The translations under genes were made by a program, and so were the position numbers. From Inhella sp. (GTDB lineage Bacteria; Pseudomonadota; Gammaproteobacteria; Burkholderiales; Burkholderiaceae_C), in assembly GCF_027532025.1 (NCBI RefSeq), contig NZ_JAPZSY010000001.1, positions 1 through 63,243 on the forward strand: a DNA stretch of 63,243 nt. Reading direction: 5' to 3'. Below, piece by piece: positions 1 to 11,876 of the stretch. The notes under the pieces are model-generated. The model was not told the DNA's origin and ran no database searches. It saw only the letters and a program-made list of their open reading frames with translations. Numbering within the stretch: position 1 is the stretch's first letter; the number at the start of each line of letters is the position of its first letter.

Positions 1-371
1 TAGAGCACGTCGGCGCCCAGGCCTTGCACGTGATCCAGCTTGGCGCGCAGGCTCTGCAGGTCGCCGCCCCAGAACTCGATCTCGTGGCTCCACAGCTTGG
101 CGCTTTCCACGTACGTGCCGCGCTTGGGCGTTTCATCCCAGCTGCGCAGCACCTTGGGCGCGGGGTAGAGGTGGCGCTTGGCCTCCAGGTTGGCCGCGGG
201 CGCGAAGCGGTCGGGCAGCACTTGGTAGACGATGGCACCGTTGCGCCAGTCCTTTTCGCGGGCCTCGAAGCGGCCCTTCAGTTCGGCGTCGAAGCGGTTG
301 GCAGGGTCGGCAGCGTGAACCATGGCGGCTCCCATCAGCAGGGGCAAAGCGAACAGCGGGGCGAGCTTCAT
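1..371 (-). CDS. Secreted GH13 alpha-amylase-like protein, second copy (3' end outside window)
   Basis: Only the N-terminal ~123 residues are in the window. The ATG at 371 is followed by a signal peptide (hydrophobic stretch ending near VHA) and then by the same N-terminal GH13 region as the neighbour at 381-1973: both have DWRNGA, a VYQ..xDRFAP block, LYPAPK and FWGGDLxS. A GAGAGG ribosome-binding site lies just upstream, and the gene starts 9 nt after the upstream gene's stop. It is the last visible gene of the leftward malKEFG-amylase operon. It presumably hydrolyses alpha-glucans outside the cytoplasm. Catalytic residues lie beyond the window, so activity cannot be judged. Confidence 0.85.
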   Translation of the reverse strand, partial: MKLAPLFALPLLMGAAMVHAADPANRFDAELKGRFEAREKDWRNGAIVYQVLPDRFAPAANLEAKRHLYPAPKVLRSWDETPKRGTYVESAKLWSHEIEFWGGDLQSLRAKLDHVQGLGADVL

Positions 372-380
372 GGGAACCTC

Positions 381-1973
381 TCAGGGCACGCGTTTGTAGC
401 GGCTGTAGCCGCCCAGGTCTTTGGGGCGAGGCGCCAGCACCAGCACGCCACGCGGGGGCACGTCCACGGTGACGAAGCCGGGGCCAAAGCCGGCGACCAC
501 CGGCCCAGGCACGAGACCCAGCACGTCCACCATGGGCGTGTCGTCCATCAGGTGGGCGTTGCGCACCATCAAGCGTTCGCGCACGGGCTGGTCGCTGGGG
601 TTGGCCACGACGATGCGCGTTTCCAGCGCGCGGTCGGTGTGGCGCTCGAAGGCGAACAGGCGTTGCGCGTCGATGGCGCGGTAGTCGCCGATGCGCAGCG
701 CGCGGTGCTGCTGGCGCAGCGCCACGAGCTGCTTCGTCCACACCATGTCTGGGTGGTCCTCGCGCACCAGGTCCCAGCGCATGGGGCCGCGGTTCTCGGG
801 GTCGGCGCCACCGGTCATGCCCACTTCCACGCCGTAGTACAGGTTGGGCGCACCGGGCAGGGTGAACTGCAGGGCCTGCGCCAAGCGGCGCTGCGGCAGG
901 TCGGGCAGTTGCGTGGCGATGCGCGGGATGTCGTGGTTGTCGATGACGACCCAGGACTTGAGCAGGGGCTCGATGCCCGCGTCGTCCACCAGCCGGGCCA
1001 TCAGGCGCGAGGCCATGGCGGGTTCCATCTCGCCACGGACCAGGCCCAGCAGCAGGTCGCGCAGGGTGAAGTTCATGACGGCGTCGATGGACTTCAGCCA
1101 GGCGGCCGGGTGATTCACGATCTCGCCCACCACCAGCGAGCCCGGCTTTTCGCGGTGGGCGGCGTCGGTCAGTTCGCGCAGGTAGGCGTGGCCGAGCTCG
1201 AAGGCGGTGTCCAGGCGCCAGCCGTCGGCCCCGTCGCGCAGGTAGCCGCGCACCACCGAGTCGCGGTCCAGCCACAGGTGCTTTCGCACAGCAGGGTTCT
1301 CGAGGTTCAGCTCGGGCAGGTTCTGGAAGCCCGTCCACGCGCGCGCGCCGCCGCGGTACTGCGGTCCGATGGCGAACCAGTCGCGCCAGCGGCTTTGTGG
1401 GTTGGCCAGCGCGTCCTGGAACTTGGGCGCGTTGCGGCCCATGTGGTTGAAGACGCCGTCCAGCACCACCTTCATGCCGCGCCGGTGGGCTTCGGCGGCC
1501 AAGGCTTTGAAGTCGGCGCGCGTGCCGTACTCGGGGCTGATGGCCTGGAAGTCGAAGGCGTCGTACTTGTGGTTGGTGTAGGCGAGGTGGATGGGGTTCA
1601 GGTACAGCACCTGGGCGCCGAGGCGCTGCACGTGCTCCAGCCGGGCCGTGGCGCTGGGGAGGTCGCCGCCCCAGAAGTCCAACTCGTGCGCGCTGAGCCT
1701 TTGGTCTTCCAGGTAGGGGCCGGGCTTGGGCGGCTCGGACCAAGGGCGAAGGGTCTTGGGCGCGGGGTAGAGCGTGCGCTTGGCCTCCAAGTCGCGGCTG
1801 GGCGCGAAGCGGTCCACGATGATTTGGTAAACCACCGCGCCATTGCGCCAATCCTGCTCGCGCGCGGCGAAGCGGGCGCGATCGGCCGACTCGGCCGCGG
1901 TGAGCGGTGCCGCTTGTATGGAACCGATTGCAAAGGCGGTCAGAGCGCCAGCAAGAGCCCGGATGGTTTTCAT
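381..1973 (-). CDS. Secreted GH13 alpha-amylase family protein
   Basis: 530 aa. A signal peptide of about 21 residues is followed by a GH13 (beta/alpha)8 barrel. Visible motifs are GVFNH (~173-177), RLD with the presumed nucleophile Asp255, GEI with the acid/base Glu284, and IDNHD with the transition-state Asp348, so the enzyme should be active. It probably cuts starch or maltodextrin in the periplasm or outside, supplying the adjacent MalEFGK importer. It starts 34 nt after malG, with an AAGGA ribosome-binding site. Exact specificity (alpha-amylase, neopullulanase or cyclomaltodextrinase-like) cannot be fixed from motifs. A close paralogue follows in tandem. Confidence 0.9.
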   Translation of the reverse strand: MKTIRALAGALTAFAIGSIQAAPLTAAESADRARFAAREQDWRNGAVVYQIIVDRFAPSRDLEAKRTLYPAPKTLRPWSEPPKPGPYLEDQRLSAHELDFWGGDLPSATARLEHVQRLGAQVLYLNPIHLAYTNHKYDAFDFQAISPEYGTRADFKALAAEAHRRGMKVVLDGVFNHMGRNAPKFQDALANPQSRWRDWFAIGPQYRGGARAWTGFQNLPELNLENPAVRKHLWLDRDSVVRGYLRDGADGWRLDTAFELGHAYLRELTDAAHREKPGSLVVGEIVNHPAAWLKSIDAVMNFTLRDLLLGLVRGEMEPAMASRLMARLVDDAGIEPLLKSWVVIDNHDIPRIATQLPDLPQRRLAQALQFTLPGAPNLYYGVEVGMTGGADPENRGPMRWDLVREDHPDMVWTKQLVALRQQHRALRIGDYRAIDAQRLFAFERHTDRALETRIVVANPSDQPVRERLMVRNAHLMDDTPMVDVLGLVPGPVVAGFGPGFVTVDVPPRGVLVLAPRPKDLGGYSRYKRVP

Positions 1974-2007
1974 CGCGATCCTTCGTTGGGGTGCGAAAGG
2001 AAGGGCG

Positions 2008-2898
2008 TCAGCCCTTCACGCCCCCGGCCGTCAGGCCCGAGACGATCCACCGCTGCGCGGCCAAGAACACCAGGGTGATGGGCAGGCCCGAGAGCACGGC
2101 CGCGGCGGCGAAGTCGCCCCACAGGAAGCGCTGGTCGTTCAGGTAGTACTTGGTGCCGACGGCGAGGGTCAGGTTGCTTTCCTCGCGCAACAGCACCGAA
2201 GCGACTGGGTAGTCAATGATGGTGCCGATGAAGGCCAGCACGAAGACCACCACCAAGATCGGGACGGCCATGGGCAGCAGCACGTGGCGGAAGGCTTGCC
2301 AGTGCGTGGCACCGTCGACCTTGGCGTTTTCTTCGATCTCCACCGGGATGGTTTCGAAGTAGCCCTTGATGGTCCAGATGTGGGTGGCCACGCCGCCCAG
2401 GTAGGCCACGATCAAGCCGGCGTGCGTCTCCACGCCCAGCCAGGGGATGTAGGAGCCGATGGTCTCGAAGATGGCAAAGATGGCCACGAGCGCCAAAACC
2501 ACCGGGAACATCTGCAGCAGCAGCATGCTGTTGAGCAGACCGGCCTTGAAGGGGAAGCGCAGGCGCGCGAAGGCGTAGGCCGCGGTGGTGGAAATGGCCA
2601 CGATCAGGAAGGCCGAGATGGTGGCCACCTTGATCGAGTTCCACAGCCACAGCAGCACGGGGAAGGGCGGCTCCACCAGCGAGCCGTCAGGCCCCTGGTA
2701 GCTGAAGCCCAGCGCCAGCTTCCAGTGCTCCAGGCTGATCTCGGTGGGAATCAGGCTGCCCGTGGCGAAGTTGCCAGGGCGAAGGCTGATGGACACCACG
2801 GCCAGCAGCGGGAAGATGGTCAGCGCGATCAGCGCCCACAAGAAAGCGTGGGCGAAGAAGGTGCGCCACTTTTGGTTCTTGCCTTGAACGATGGCCAT
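2008..2898 (-). CDS. malG: Maltose/maltodextrin ABC transporter permease MalG
   Basis: 296 aa inner-membrane permease with about six hydrophobic segments. The cytoplasmic EAA loop is seen near residues 190-210 ([15 protein letters not shown]), the docking site for MalK. The C-terminus GLTAGGVKG is close to that of E. coli MalG. The start overlaps the malF stop as TGATG, so the two are probably translationally coupled. With MalF it forms the channel for maltose and maltodextrins. Confidence 0.93.
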   Translation of the reverse strand: MAIVQGKNQKWRTFFAHAFLWALIALTIFPLLAVVSISLRPGNFATGSLIPTEISLEHWKLALGFSYQGPDGSLVEPPFPVLLWLWNSIKVATISAFLIVAISTTAAYAFARLRFPFKAGLLNSMLLLQMFPVVLALVAIFAIFETIGSYIPWLGVETHAGLIVAYLGGVATHIWTIKGYFETIPVEIEENAKVDGATHWQAFRHVLLPMAVPILVVVFVLAFIGTIIDYPVASVLLREESNLTLAVGTKYYLNDQRFLWGDFAAAAVLSGLPITLVFLAAQRWIVSGLTAGGVKG

Positions 2899-4466
2899 CA
2901 GCGGGCTCCCGAATCGTTGGACTTGGTCAGGCGCAGGTTGGCGATCGACAGCAGCGCGACCAAGATGAAGATCAGCGTGCTGATGGCCGCGGCCAAGCCG
3001 AAGTCCTGCCCCGAATCGCGGAAGGCGATGCGGTAGGTGTAGCTGACCAGGATGTCCGTCTGCCCGGCCGGCAACTTGGTGTTGAGGAAGTCGGGCCGCC
3101 CGTCGGTGAGCAGCGCGATCAGCACGAAGTTGTTGAAGTTGAAGGCGAAGGCCGAAATCAGCAGCGGCGTGAGCGGCTTGATGATCTGCGGGATCGTGAT
3201 CTTGAAGAAGTTCGTCAGCGGCCCGGCACCGGCCAGGGCGCTGGCCTCATACAGGTCGGCCGGGATGGCTTTCAGCAAGCCGGCGCACAAGATCATGATG
3301 TACGGGTAGCCCAGCCAGGTGTTGACGATCAGGATCATCACCTTGGCCAAGAACGGGTCGGCGAACCACGCGGGCTTGATGCCGAACAGCGCGTCGAGGA
3401 TGGCGTTGATCTCGCCGAAGTTCTGGTTGAACAGGCCCTTGAACACCAAGATGCTGATGAAGCCGGGCACCGCGTAGGGCAGGAACAGCAGGGTGCGGTA
3501 GGTGGTGCGGAAGCGCAGGCCCTCCCAGTTCAGCAGCACCGCCAGGCTCATGCCCACGGCCAGCGAGAACAGCACCGTCAGGCCGGCGAAGACCACCGTC
3601 CACACGAAGATGGCCATGAAGGGGCCACGGAAGTCGGCGTCGCCCAGCATGCGGCTGTAGTTCTTCCAACCCACGAAGACCTTGAAGCCCGGCTGCAAGG
3701 TGCTGCCGTCGGCGGCGGTGAAAAAGCCGGTGTCTCGGTTGGGGATGTACGTGCGACCCGTGGCGGTTTCGGTGAGCGAGCCATCGGCGTTGGCGCGCCA
3801 CAGACGATGCATCGGTGCGAATTCCCGCAGGCCGACGTAGCGGAGTTCCTCGCCGCCTGGCACCTGCAGCTTGAGTTGCTGCAGCACTTCGCGATGCTCG
3901 ATGACTTCGCGCAGCCCCAGGGGCTGGCCGATGGCAAAGCTGGCTTGCGATGGCGTTTGCAGCGCCACCACCGGCGGGGTCTTGCCAGTGCGCAGCGCCA
4001 AGGGCCCCGACACCCAGATCGGATCGTCGCCCTGGCGCAGAACCACGCGGAACTCTTTGCCGTCGGCGTGCAGGTGGTACGCCAGCGCCTCGGCCTCGTC
4101 GTACTCCTGTTGGTCCAGCAGGTATTGCCGCGCGCGGTCCTCGGACAGCAGGTTGCTGGAGGAGTAGTTGGTGAAACCGAGCTGGAAGGTGTAGATCAGC
4201 GGGAACGCCACGAACAGCAGCATGCCGATCACCCCCGGGAACAGGTAGCGGTAGGCAAAGCTGGCGTTGCTGAGGTAGACGTAGAAGCCCGAGGCGAACA
4301 GGATGAGGATGCCGGCTCCCCACAGGTACTGACCGGCGGCGATGATGGCGAAGACCAAATACAGGCAGGCCAACGCCAAGCCGGCCGTGAGCGGCCATTT
4401 GATCCAGGGTGACACCTCGGCGCGGGACGAGGCCATCAAGGGCTGAGACAGGGCGGCGGTGCTCAT
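2898..4466 (-). CDS. malF: Maltose/maltodextrin ABC transporter permease MalF
   Basis: 522 aa, about the length of E. coli MalF (514 aa). It has several N-terminal membrane segments, a large periplasmic insertion of roughly residues 95-280 corresponding to the MalF P2 domain, and a C-terminal permease core. The EAA loop ([11 protein letters not shown]) lies near residue 407. The long P2 domain marks the enterobacterial-type maltose system rather than the short MalF of many sugar transporters. The start overlaps the malE stop by ATGA. Confidence 0.93.
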   Translation of the reverse strand: MSTAALSQPLMASSRAEVSPWIKWPLTAGLALACLYLVFAIIAAGQYLWGAGILILFASGFYVYLSNASFAYRYLFPGVIGMLLFVAFPLIYTFQLGFTNYSSSNLLSEDRARQYLLDQQEYDEAEALAYHLHADGKEFRVVLRQGDDPIWVSGPLALRTGKTPPVVALQTPSQASFAIGQPLGLREVIEHREVLQQLKLQVPGGEELRYVGLREFAPMHRLWRANADGSLTETATGRTYIPNRDTGFFTAADGSTLQPGFKVFVGWKNYSRMLGDADFRGPFMAIFVWTVVFAGLTVLFSLAVGMSLAVLLNWEGLRFRTTYRTLLFLPYAVPGFISILVFKGLFNQNFGEINAILDALFGIKPAWFADPFLAKVMILIVNTWLGYPYIMILCAGLLKAIPADLYEASALAGAGPLTNFFKITIPQIIKPLTPLLISAFAFNFNNFVLIALLTDGRPDFLNTKLPAGQTDILVSYTYRIAFRDSGQDFGLAAAISTLIFILVALLSIANLRLTKSNDSGAR

Positions 4467-5637
4467 CGGGTCACCTTCATGCGGGCGGCGGCGCCATCGA
4501 GCGCATCCTGGGGCGATTGCAGGCCATTGGTGATGGCTTCGAGCGCGGCGTCCATGGCCGTCCAGAAGCGGCCCACCTCGGGCACGTTGGGCACGGGCCG
4601 ACCCAATCGGGCGTTTTCCATGGTGGCGCGGATGTTCGGGTCGGCCGACAACTCGGCGTAAAAGGCCTTGTTGGCCGGCACGCCCAGGGGCACGTCGGCG
4701 TTCACCACCTTGAGCTGCTCGGGGCGCAGCAGGTGGTTTTCGACGAACTCGCGGGCCACGTCTTTGAGCTTGCTGGGGGCGCTGATCATGCAGCCCAGCA
4801 CCCCCACAAAGGGCTGGCTCGGTTGACCCCGCACCACCGCCGGGATGGGCGCCACGCCGAAGTTGATCTTGGCTTTTCTGGCGTTGTCCCAGGCCCAGGG
4901 CCCGCTGATCATCATGGCCACCGAGCCGCGCGCAAAGCCAGCTTCCATCTCGGCGTAACGGGCGCCCTTGGGCATGACTTTGGCGTCGACCAAGCGCTTG
5001 AGCGTCTCACCCGCCTTCACCGCGCCCGGCGTGTTCACGCCCACGTCTTGCGGCACGTAGTCGCCGTTGGCGTCTTGGCCGAAGACGTAGCCGCCGGCGC
5101 CCGCCAGCATGGGCCAGCTGAAGAAGCTCTTGTTGAAGTCCCACAGAATGGCTTTCTTGCCCTGGCGCGAGAGCTCGGCGTCCAGCGCCAGCACATCGTC
5201 GAAGGTGGCCGGTGGCGTGGGCACCAAATCCTTGTTGTAAATCAGTCCGTTGGCTTCGATGGCAATGGGGTAGCCCCAAACCTTGCCGCGGTAGCGGAAG
5301 GCGTTCCAGGCGCTGGATTCGATCTCGTCGCGGATGGCTTTGTTGGGCCGGACGGGCACGATGAGACCCGCCTTGGCCCACTCCCCCACGCGGTCGTGGG
5401 GCCAGCAAAAAACGTCGGGCCCCTTGCCTGCACCAGCGGCTTGCTGGAATTTCTCAGGCGCGCCCTCGGGGTGCTGCACTTCCACCTTCACGCCGGTTTG
5501 GCGCTCGAAGGCGTCGCCCACCCGCTGCAGGCCGTTGTAGCCCTTGTCGCCGTTGATCCAGACGAGCAGTTTGGGCCGGTTCTCGGCCAGCGCCGTCGGC
5601 GCGATCAAGGTGGCGCACAGGCTCAGGGCAATCCACC

Positions 5638-5641
<4 letters not shown>
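4463..5641 (-). CDS. malE: Maltose/maltodextrin-binding periplasmic protein MalE
   Basis: 392 aa with a cleavable signal peptide (~1-19). The mature N-terminus KLLVWINGDKGYNGL matches the start of MalE-type binding proteins. It captures maltose and maltodextrins in the periplasm and presents them to MalFG. The stop overlaps malF (ATGA), and its ATG overlaps the malK stop (ATGA), so malK-malE-malF-malG is one tightly coupled unit. This differs from E. coli, where malEFG and malK are divergent. Confidence 0.93.
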
Positions 5642-6774
<1,133 letters not shown>

Positions 6775-6849
6775 GGGTTGAACTCCGGAGATCTGGGGTG
6801 ACCGCCTCGAACGGACGGCTGAGGATGCGCGCCAATATACCGATCACTC

Positions 6850-6864
6850 TGTAGTTTCACAACA
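6850..6864. promoter_or_regulatory. Candidate operator TGTAGT-N3-ACAACA (copy 1)
   Basis: A 15-bp near-palindrome nested in a longer perfect inverted repeat, CACTCTGT (6845-6852) and ACAGAGTG (6862-6869). It agrees with copy 2 at 6939-6953 in 11 of the 12 arm positions. It lies about 75 bp upstream of the malK start. Its size and symmetry suit a dimeric repressor such as a LacI-type maltose regulator, but no regulator gene is present here. Confidence 0.5.
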
Positions 6865-6938
6865 GAGTGCATCCCGGAGTTGGGTCGATGTAAGGGGTTG
6901 AAAAACAAGAACTTAGGGTAAACCTAGGGGATGCCCTA

Positions 6939-6953
6939 TGTAGTCAAACTACA
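6939..6953. promoter_or_regulatory. Candidate operator TGTAGT-N3-ACTACA (copy 2)
   Basis: Perfect 6-bp arms with a 3-bp spacer. The centre is 89 bp from the centre of copy 1. Two matching sites in one divergent promoter region suggest a shared regulator of malKEFG-amylases and glgPBX-malQ, possibly with looping. Confidence 0.55.
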
Positions 6954-7204
6954 CATCGAGGCGCGGCTGCGCGATACTTTGTGCCAGGCGTCGCCCATGC
7001 GGGGTGGGTTGTCGGAGCTCCTCAAGGGGCGCCGATGGCCCCCGTTCCCGCGGTGCGGCATTCTTGCGACCGGCCGGTTGCTGGCTTTTTGATGCGACTG
7101 GCCCCATCCGGAGAAGCTCTGCCGCCGACGCGGTAACTTTCCTACACACGATGAGCCGTCTCGCCGATACCCCCACCGTTTCCTCCACGAAGGGCCGCAC
7201 CAGC

Positions 7205-9706
<2,502 letters not shown>

Positions 9707-9708
9707 AC

Positions 9709-11874
9709 ATGCTCGAAGCTGGTGTGGCGCAGGCCTTGGTGCAAGCCCGTCATGGCGATCCATTCGCCGTCCTCGGGCTTCACACCGACGCGGCCGGCGC
9801 CCTCTGGCTTCGGGTGCTGAATCCGCAGGCGGCGGCCGTGTCGGCCGTCGTGGGGGGGCGGGTGGTGGCGACCTTGTCGCCGCTCGGAGAGGGTCTCTTT
9901 GAAGGTCGCCTCCCTGGGCGCGAGCGCGTCGACTACCGGCTGAAGATCGAATGGCTGTCGGGTGGTGAGGGCGAGTACGCCGACGCTTATGCCTACGGGC
10001 CGCAGTTGAGCGACGACGAGCTTCGTCGCCTGCGTGACGGCAACGAAGCCCGCGCCTTCGAGATCCTGGGCAGCCAGCCGGTGACCCACGGCGCCGTGAC
10101 CGGTGTGCGGTTTGCGGTGTGGGCGCCCAACGCCCGTCGGGTGTCGGTGGTCGGCAGCTTCAACGCTTGGGATGGCCGACGCCATGCCATGCGCCTGCGG
10201 CACGACGCTGGCGTGTGGGAGCTTTTCGTGCCCCACGCGCAGGTGGGCGACTTTTACAAGTACGAGCTCATTGGCGCCGACGGCCACCTGCAGCCGCTCA
10301 AGGCCGACCCCTACGCACGCGCCAGCGAACTGCGCCCCGAGACTGCCAGCGTGGTGGCGGCTTTGCCGCCGCGGCGACCGCTGCCACCCGGCCGCGCCGA
10401 AGCCAATCGGCGCGACGCGCCCATCAGCGTGTACGAGTGCCACCCGGCCTCGTGGCGCCAAGGACGCGATGGTGGCTTCCCCACCTGGGAGGAATTGGCC
10501 AACACCTTGCCGGCCTACGTGGCTGGACTGGGCTTCACGCACATCGAGCTGCTGCCCATCAGTGAGCACCCTTTCGATGGCAGCTGGGGCTACCAAACCC
10601 TGGGCCTGTTCGCACCCAGCCGCCGCTTCGGCCCACCCGAGCAGTTCGAGGTCTTCGTCCAGGCCTGCCATGACCACGGCCTGGGCCTGCTGCTGGATTG
10701 GGTGCCCGCTCACTTCCCGACCGACGGCTTCGGCATGGCTCGCTTCGACGGCACGGCGCTGTACGAGTACCAAGACCCGAAAGAGGGCTTCCACCGCGAC
10801 TGGAACACCCTCATCTACAACTTCGGGCGGAGCGAGGTGCGCAGTTTCCTGGCCAGCAACGCGCTGTACTGGGTGGAGCGCTGGGGCGTGGACGGCCTGC
10901 GTGTCGACGCCGTGGCCAGCATGCTCTACCGGGACTACTCGCGCCCCAGCGGCGAGTGGGTGCCCAACCACCACGGCGGTCGGGAGAACCTGGAGGCCAT
11001 CTCGCTGCTGCAGCACGTCAACGCCGTGCTGGGCCAAGAGGCGCCGGGCAGCATCACCGTGGCCGAGGAGAGCACCTCCTTCCCCGGTGTGAGCCAGCCC
11101 ACCTACCTGGGCGGCCTGGGTTTTCACTTCAAGTGGAACATGGGCTGGATGAACGACACCCTGCGTTACATCCACGAAGACCCCATCCACCGCCGCTACC
11201 ACCACCACCAGATGACCTTCGGGCTGGTGTACGCCTTCAGCGAAAACTTCATGCTGCCCATCAGCCACGACGAGGTCGTGCACGGCAAGGGCAGCCTGCT
11301 GGACAAGATGCCGGGCGACGAGTGGCAGCAGTTCGCCAACACGCGCGCCTACTTGGGCTTCATGTGGGGCCACCCGGGCAAGAAGCTGCTGTTCATGGGT
11401 CAGGAATGGGGCCAGCGCGGCGAATGGAACCACAGCGTGGGCCTGCCTTGGCATCAGTTGGACGACAGCCGCCACGCGGGTGTGCGCCGCTGGGTGGGTG
11501 ACCTCAACGCCCTCTACCGCCAAACGCCAGCTTTGCATCGCTTGGACTGCGAGTCTCAGGGCTTCGAGTGGCTAGCCAGCCACGACGAAGACAACAGCGT
11601 TTATGCCTGGTTGCGGCACGACGGCCAGGGCGGCAGCGTGCTCGTGGTGTGCAACCTCACCCCCGTGCCGCGACACGGCTACCGTTTGGGCGTGCCGACC
11701 ACGCAGGGCGCCTGGCGCGAGGTGCTGAACAGCGACAGCGAGCATTACGGCGGCAGCAACATGGGCAACGGCCCGCACGCAATCCCGGTGCAGCCGGAAG
11801 CCGCGCACGGTCGCTCTCACAGCCTCAGCGTGACCTTGCCGCCCTTGGCGACGGTGTTTTTCGTCCCGGCCTGA
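9709..11874 (+). CDS. glgB: 1,4-alpha-glucan branching enzyme
   Basis: 721 aa. An N-terminal CBM48 region (VWAPNARRVSVVGSFNAWDG) is followed by a GH13 barrel. Predicted catalytic residues are Asp400 (GLRVDAVAS), Glu453 (VAEEST) and Asp521 (SHDEVVHG); the 53-residue spacing of the first two equals E. coli GlgB. It makes alpha-1,6 branches in glycogen. The start is either the ATG at 9709, 2 nt after the glgP stop, or the GTG at 9703 overlapping it. No glgA or glgC is in the window, so the synthesis genes must be elsewhere. Confidence 0.95.
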   Translation: MLEAGVAQALVQARHGDPFAVLGLHTDAAGALWLRVLNPQAAAVSAVVGGRVVATLSPLGEGLFEGRLPGRERVDYRLKIEWLSGGEGEYADAYAYGPQLSDDELRRLRDGNEARAFEILGSQPVTHGAVTGVRFAVWAPNARRVSVVGSFNAWDGRRHAMRLRHDAGVWELFVPHAQVGDFYKYELIGADGHLQPLKADPYARASELRPETASVVAALPPRRPLPPGRAEANRRDAPISVYECHPASWRQGRDGGFPTWEELANTLPAYVAGLGFTHIELLPISEHPFDGSWGYQTLGLFAPSRRFGPPEQFEVFVQACHDHGLGLLLDWVPAHFPTDGFGMARFDGTALYEYQDPKEGFHRDWNTLIYNFGRSEVRSFLASNALYWVERWGVDGLRVDAVASMLYRDYSRPSGEWVPNHHGGRENLEAISLLQHVNAVLGQEAPGSITVAEESTSFPGVSQPTYLGGLGFHFKWNMGWMNDTLRYIHEDPIHRRYHHHQMTFGLVYAFSENFMLPISHDEVVHGKGSLLDKMPGDEWQQFANTRAYLGFMWGHPGKKLLFMGQEWGQRGEWNHSVGLPWHQLDDSRHAGVRRWVGDLNALYRQTPALHRLDCESQGFEWLASHDEDNSVYAWLRHDGQGGSVLVVCNLTPVPRHGYRLGVPTTQGAWREVLNSDSEHYGGSNMGNGPHAIPVQPEAAHGRSHSLSVTLPPLATVFFVPA

Positions 11875-11876
11875 GC

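Larger units (their letters stand above)
6775..7204. promoter_or_regulatory. Divergent mal/glg control region
   Basis: 430 bp without a convincing gene, between malK (leftward) and glgP (rightward). It is visibly richer in A/T around 6830-6960 than the surrounding genes. It holds two copies of a TGTAGT-N3-ACWACA palindrome (listed separately) and a small TAGGG/CCCTA inverted repeat at 6925-6938. I could not place -35/-10 boxes with confidence. The glgP start could lie at 7151 instead of 7205, which would shorten this region. Confidence 0.7.

Noticed and set aside
24-2078. Long open frame on the + strand across both amylase genes
   Set aside because: It is antisense to genes with signal peptides and intact GH13 catalytic motifs; the translation is low-complexity Val/Gly/His-rich, as expected from a GC-rich shadow frame.
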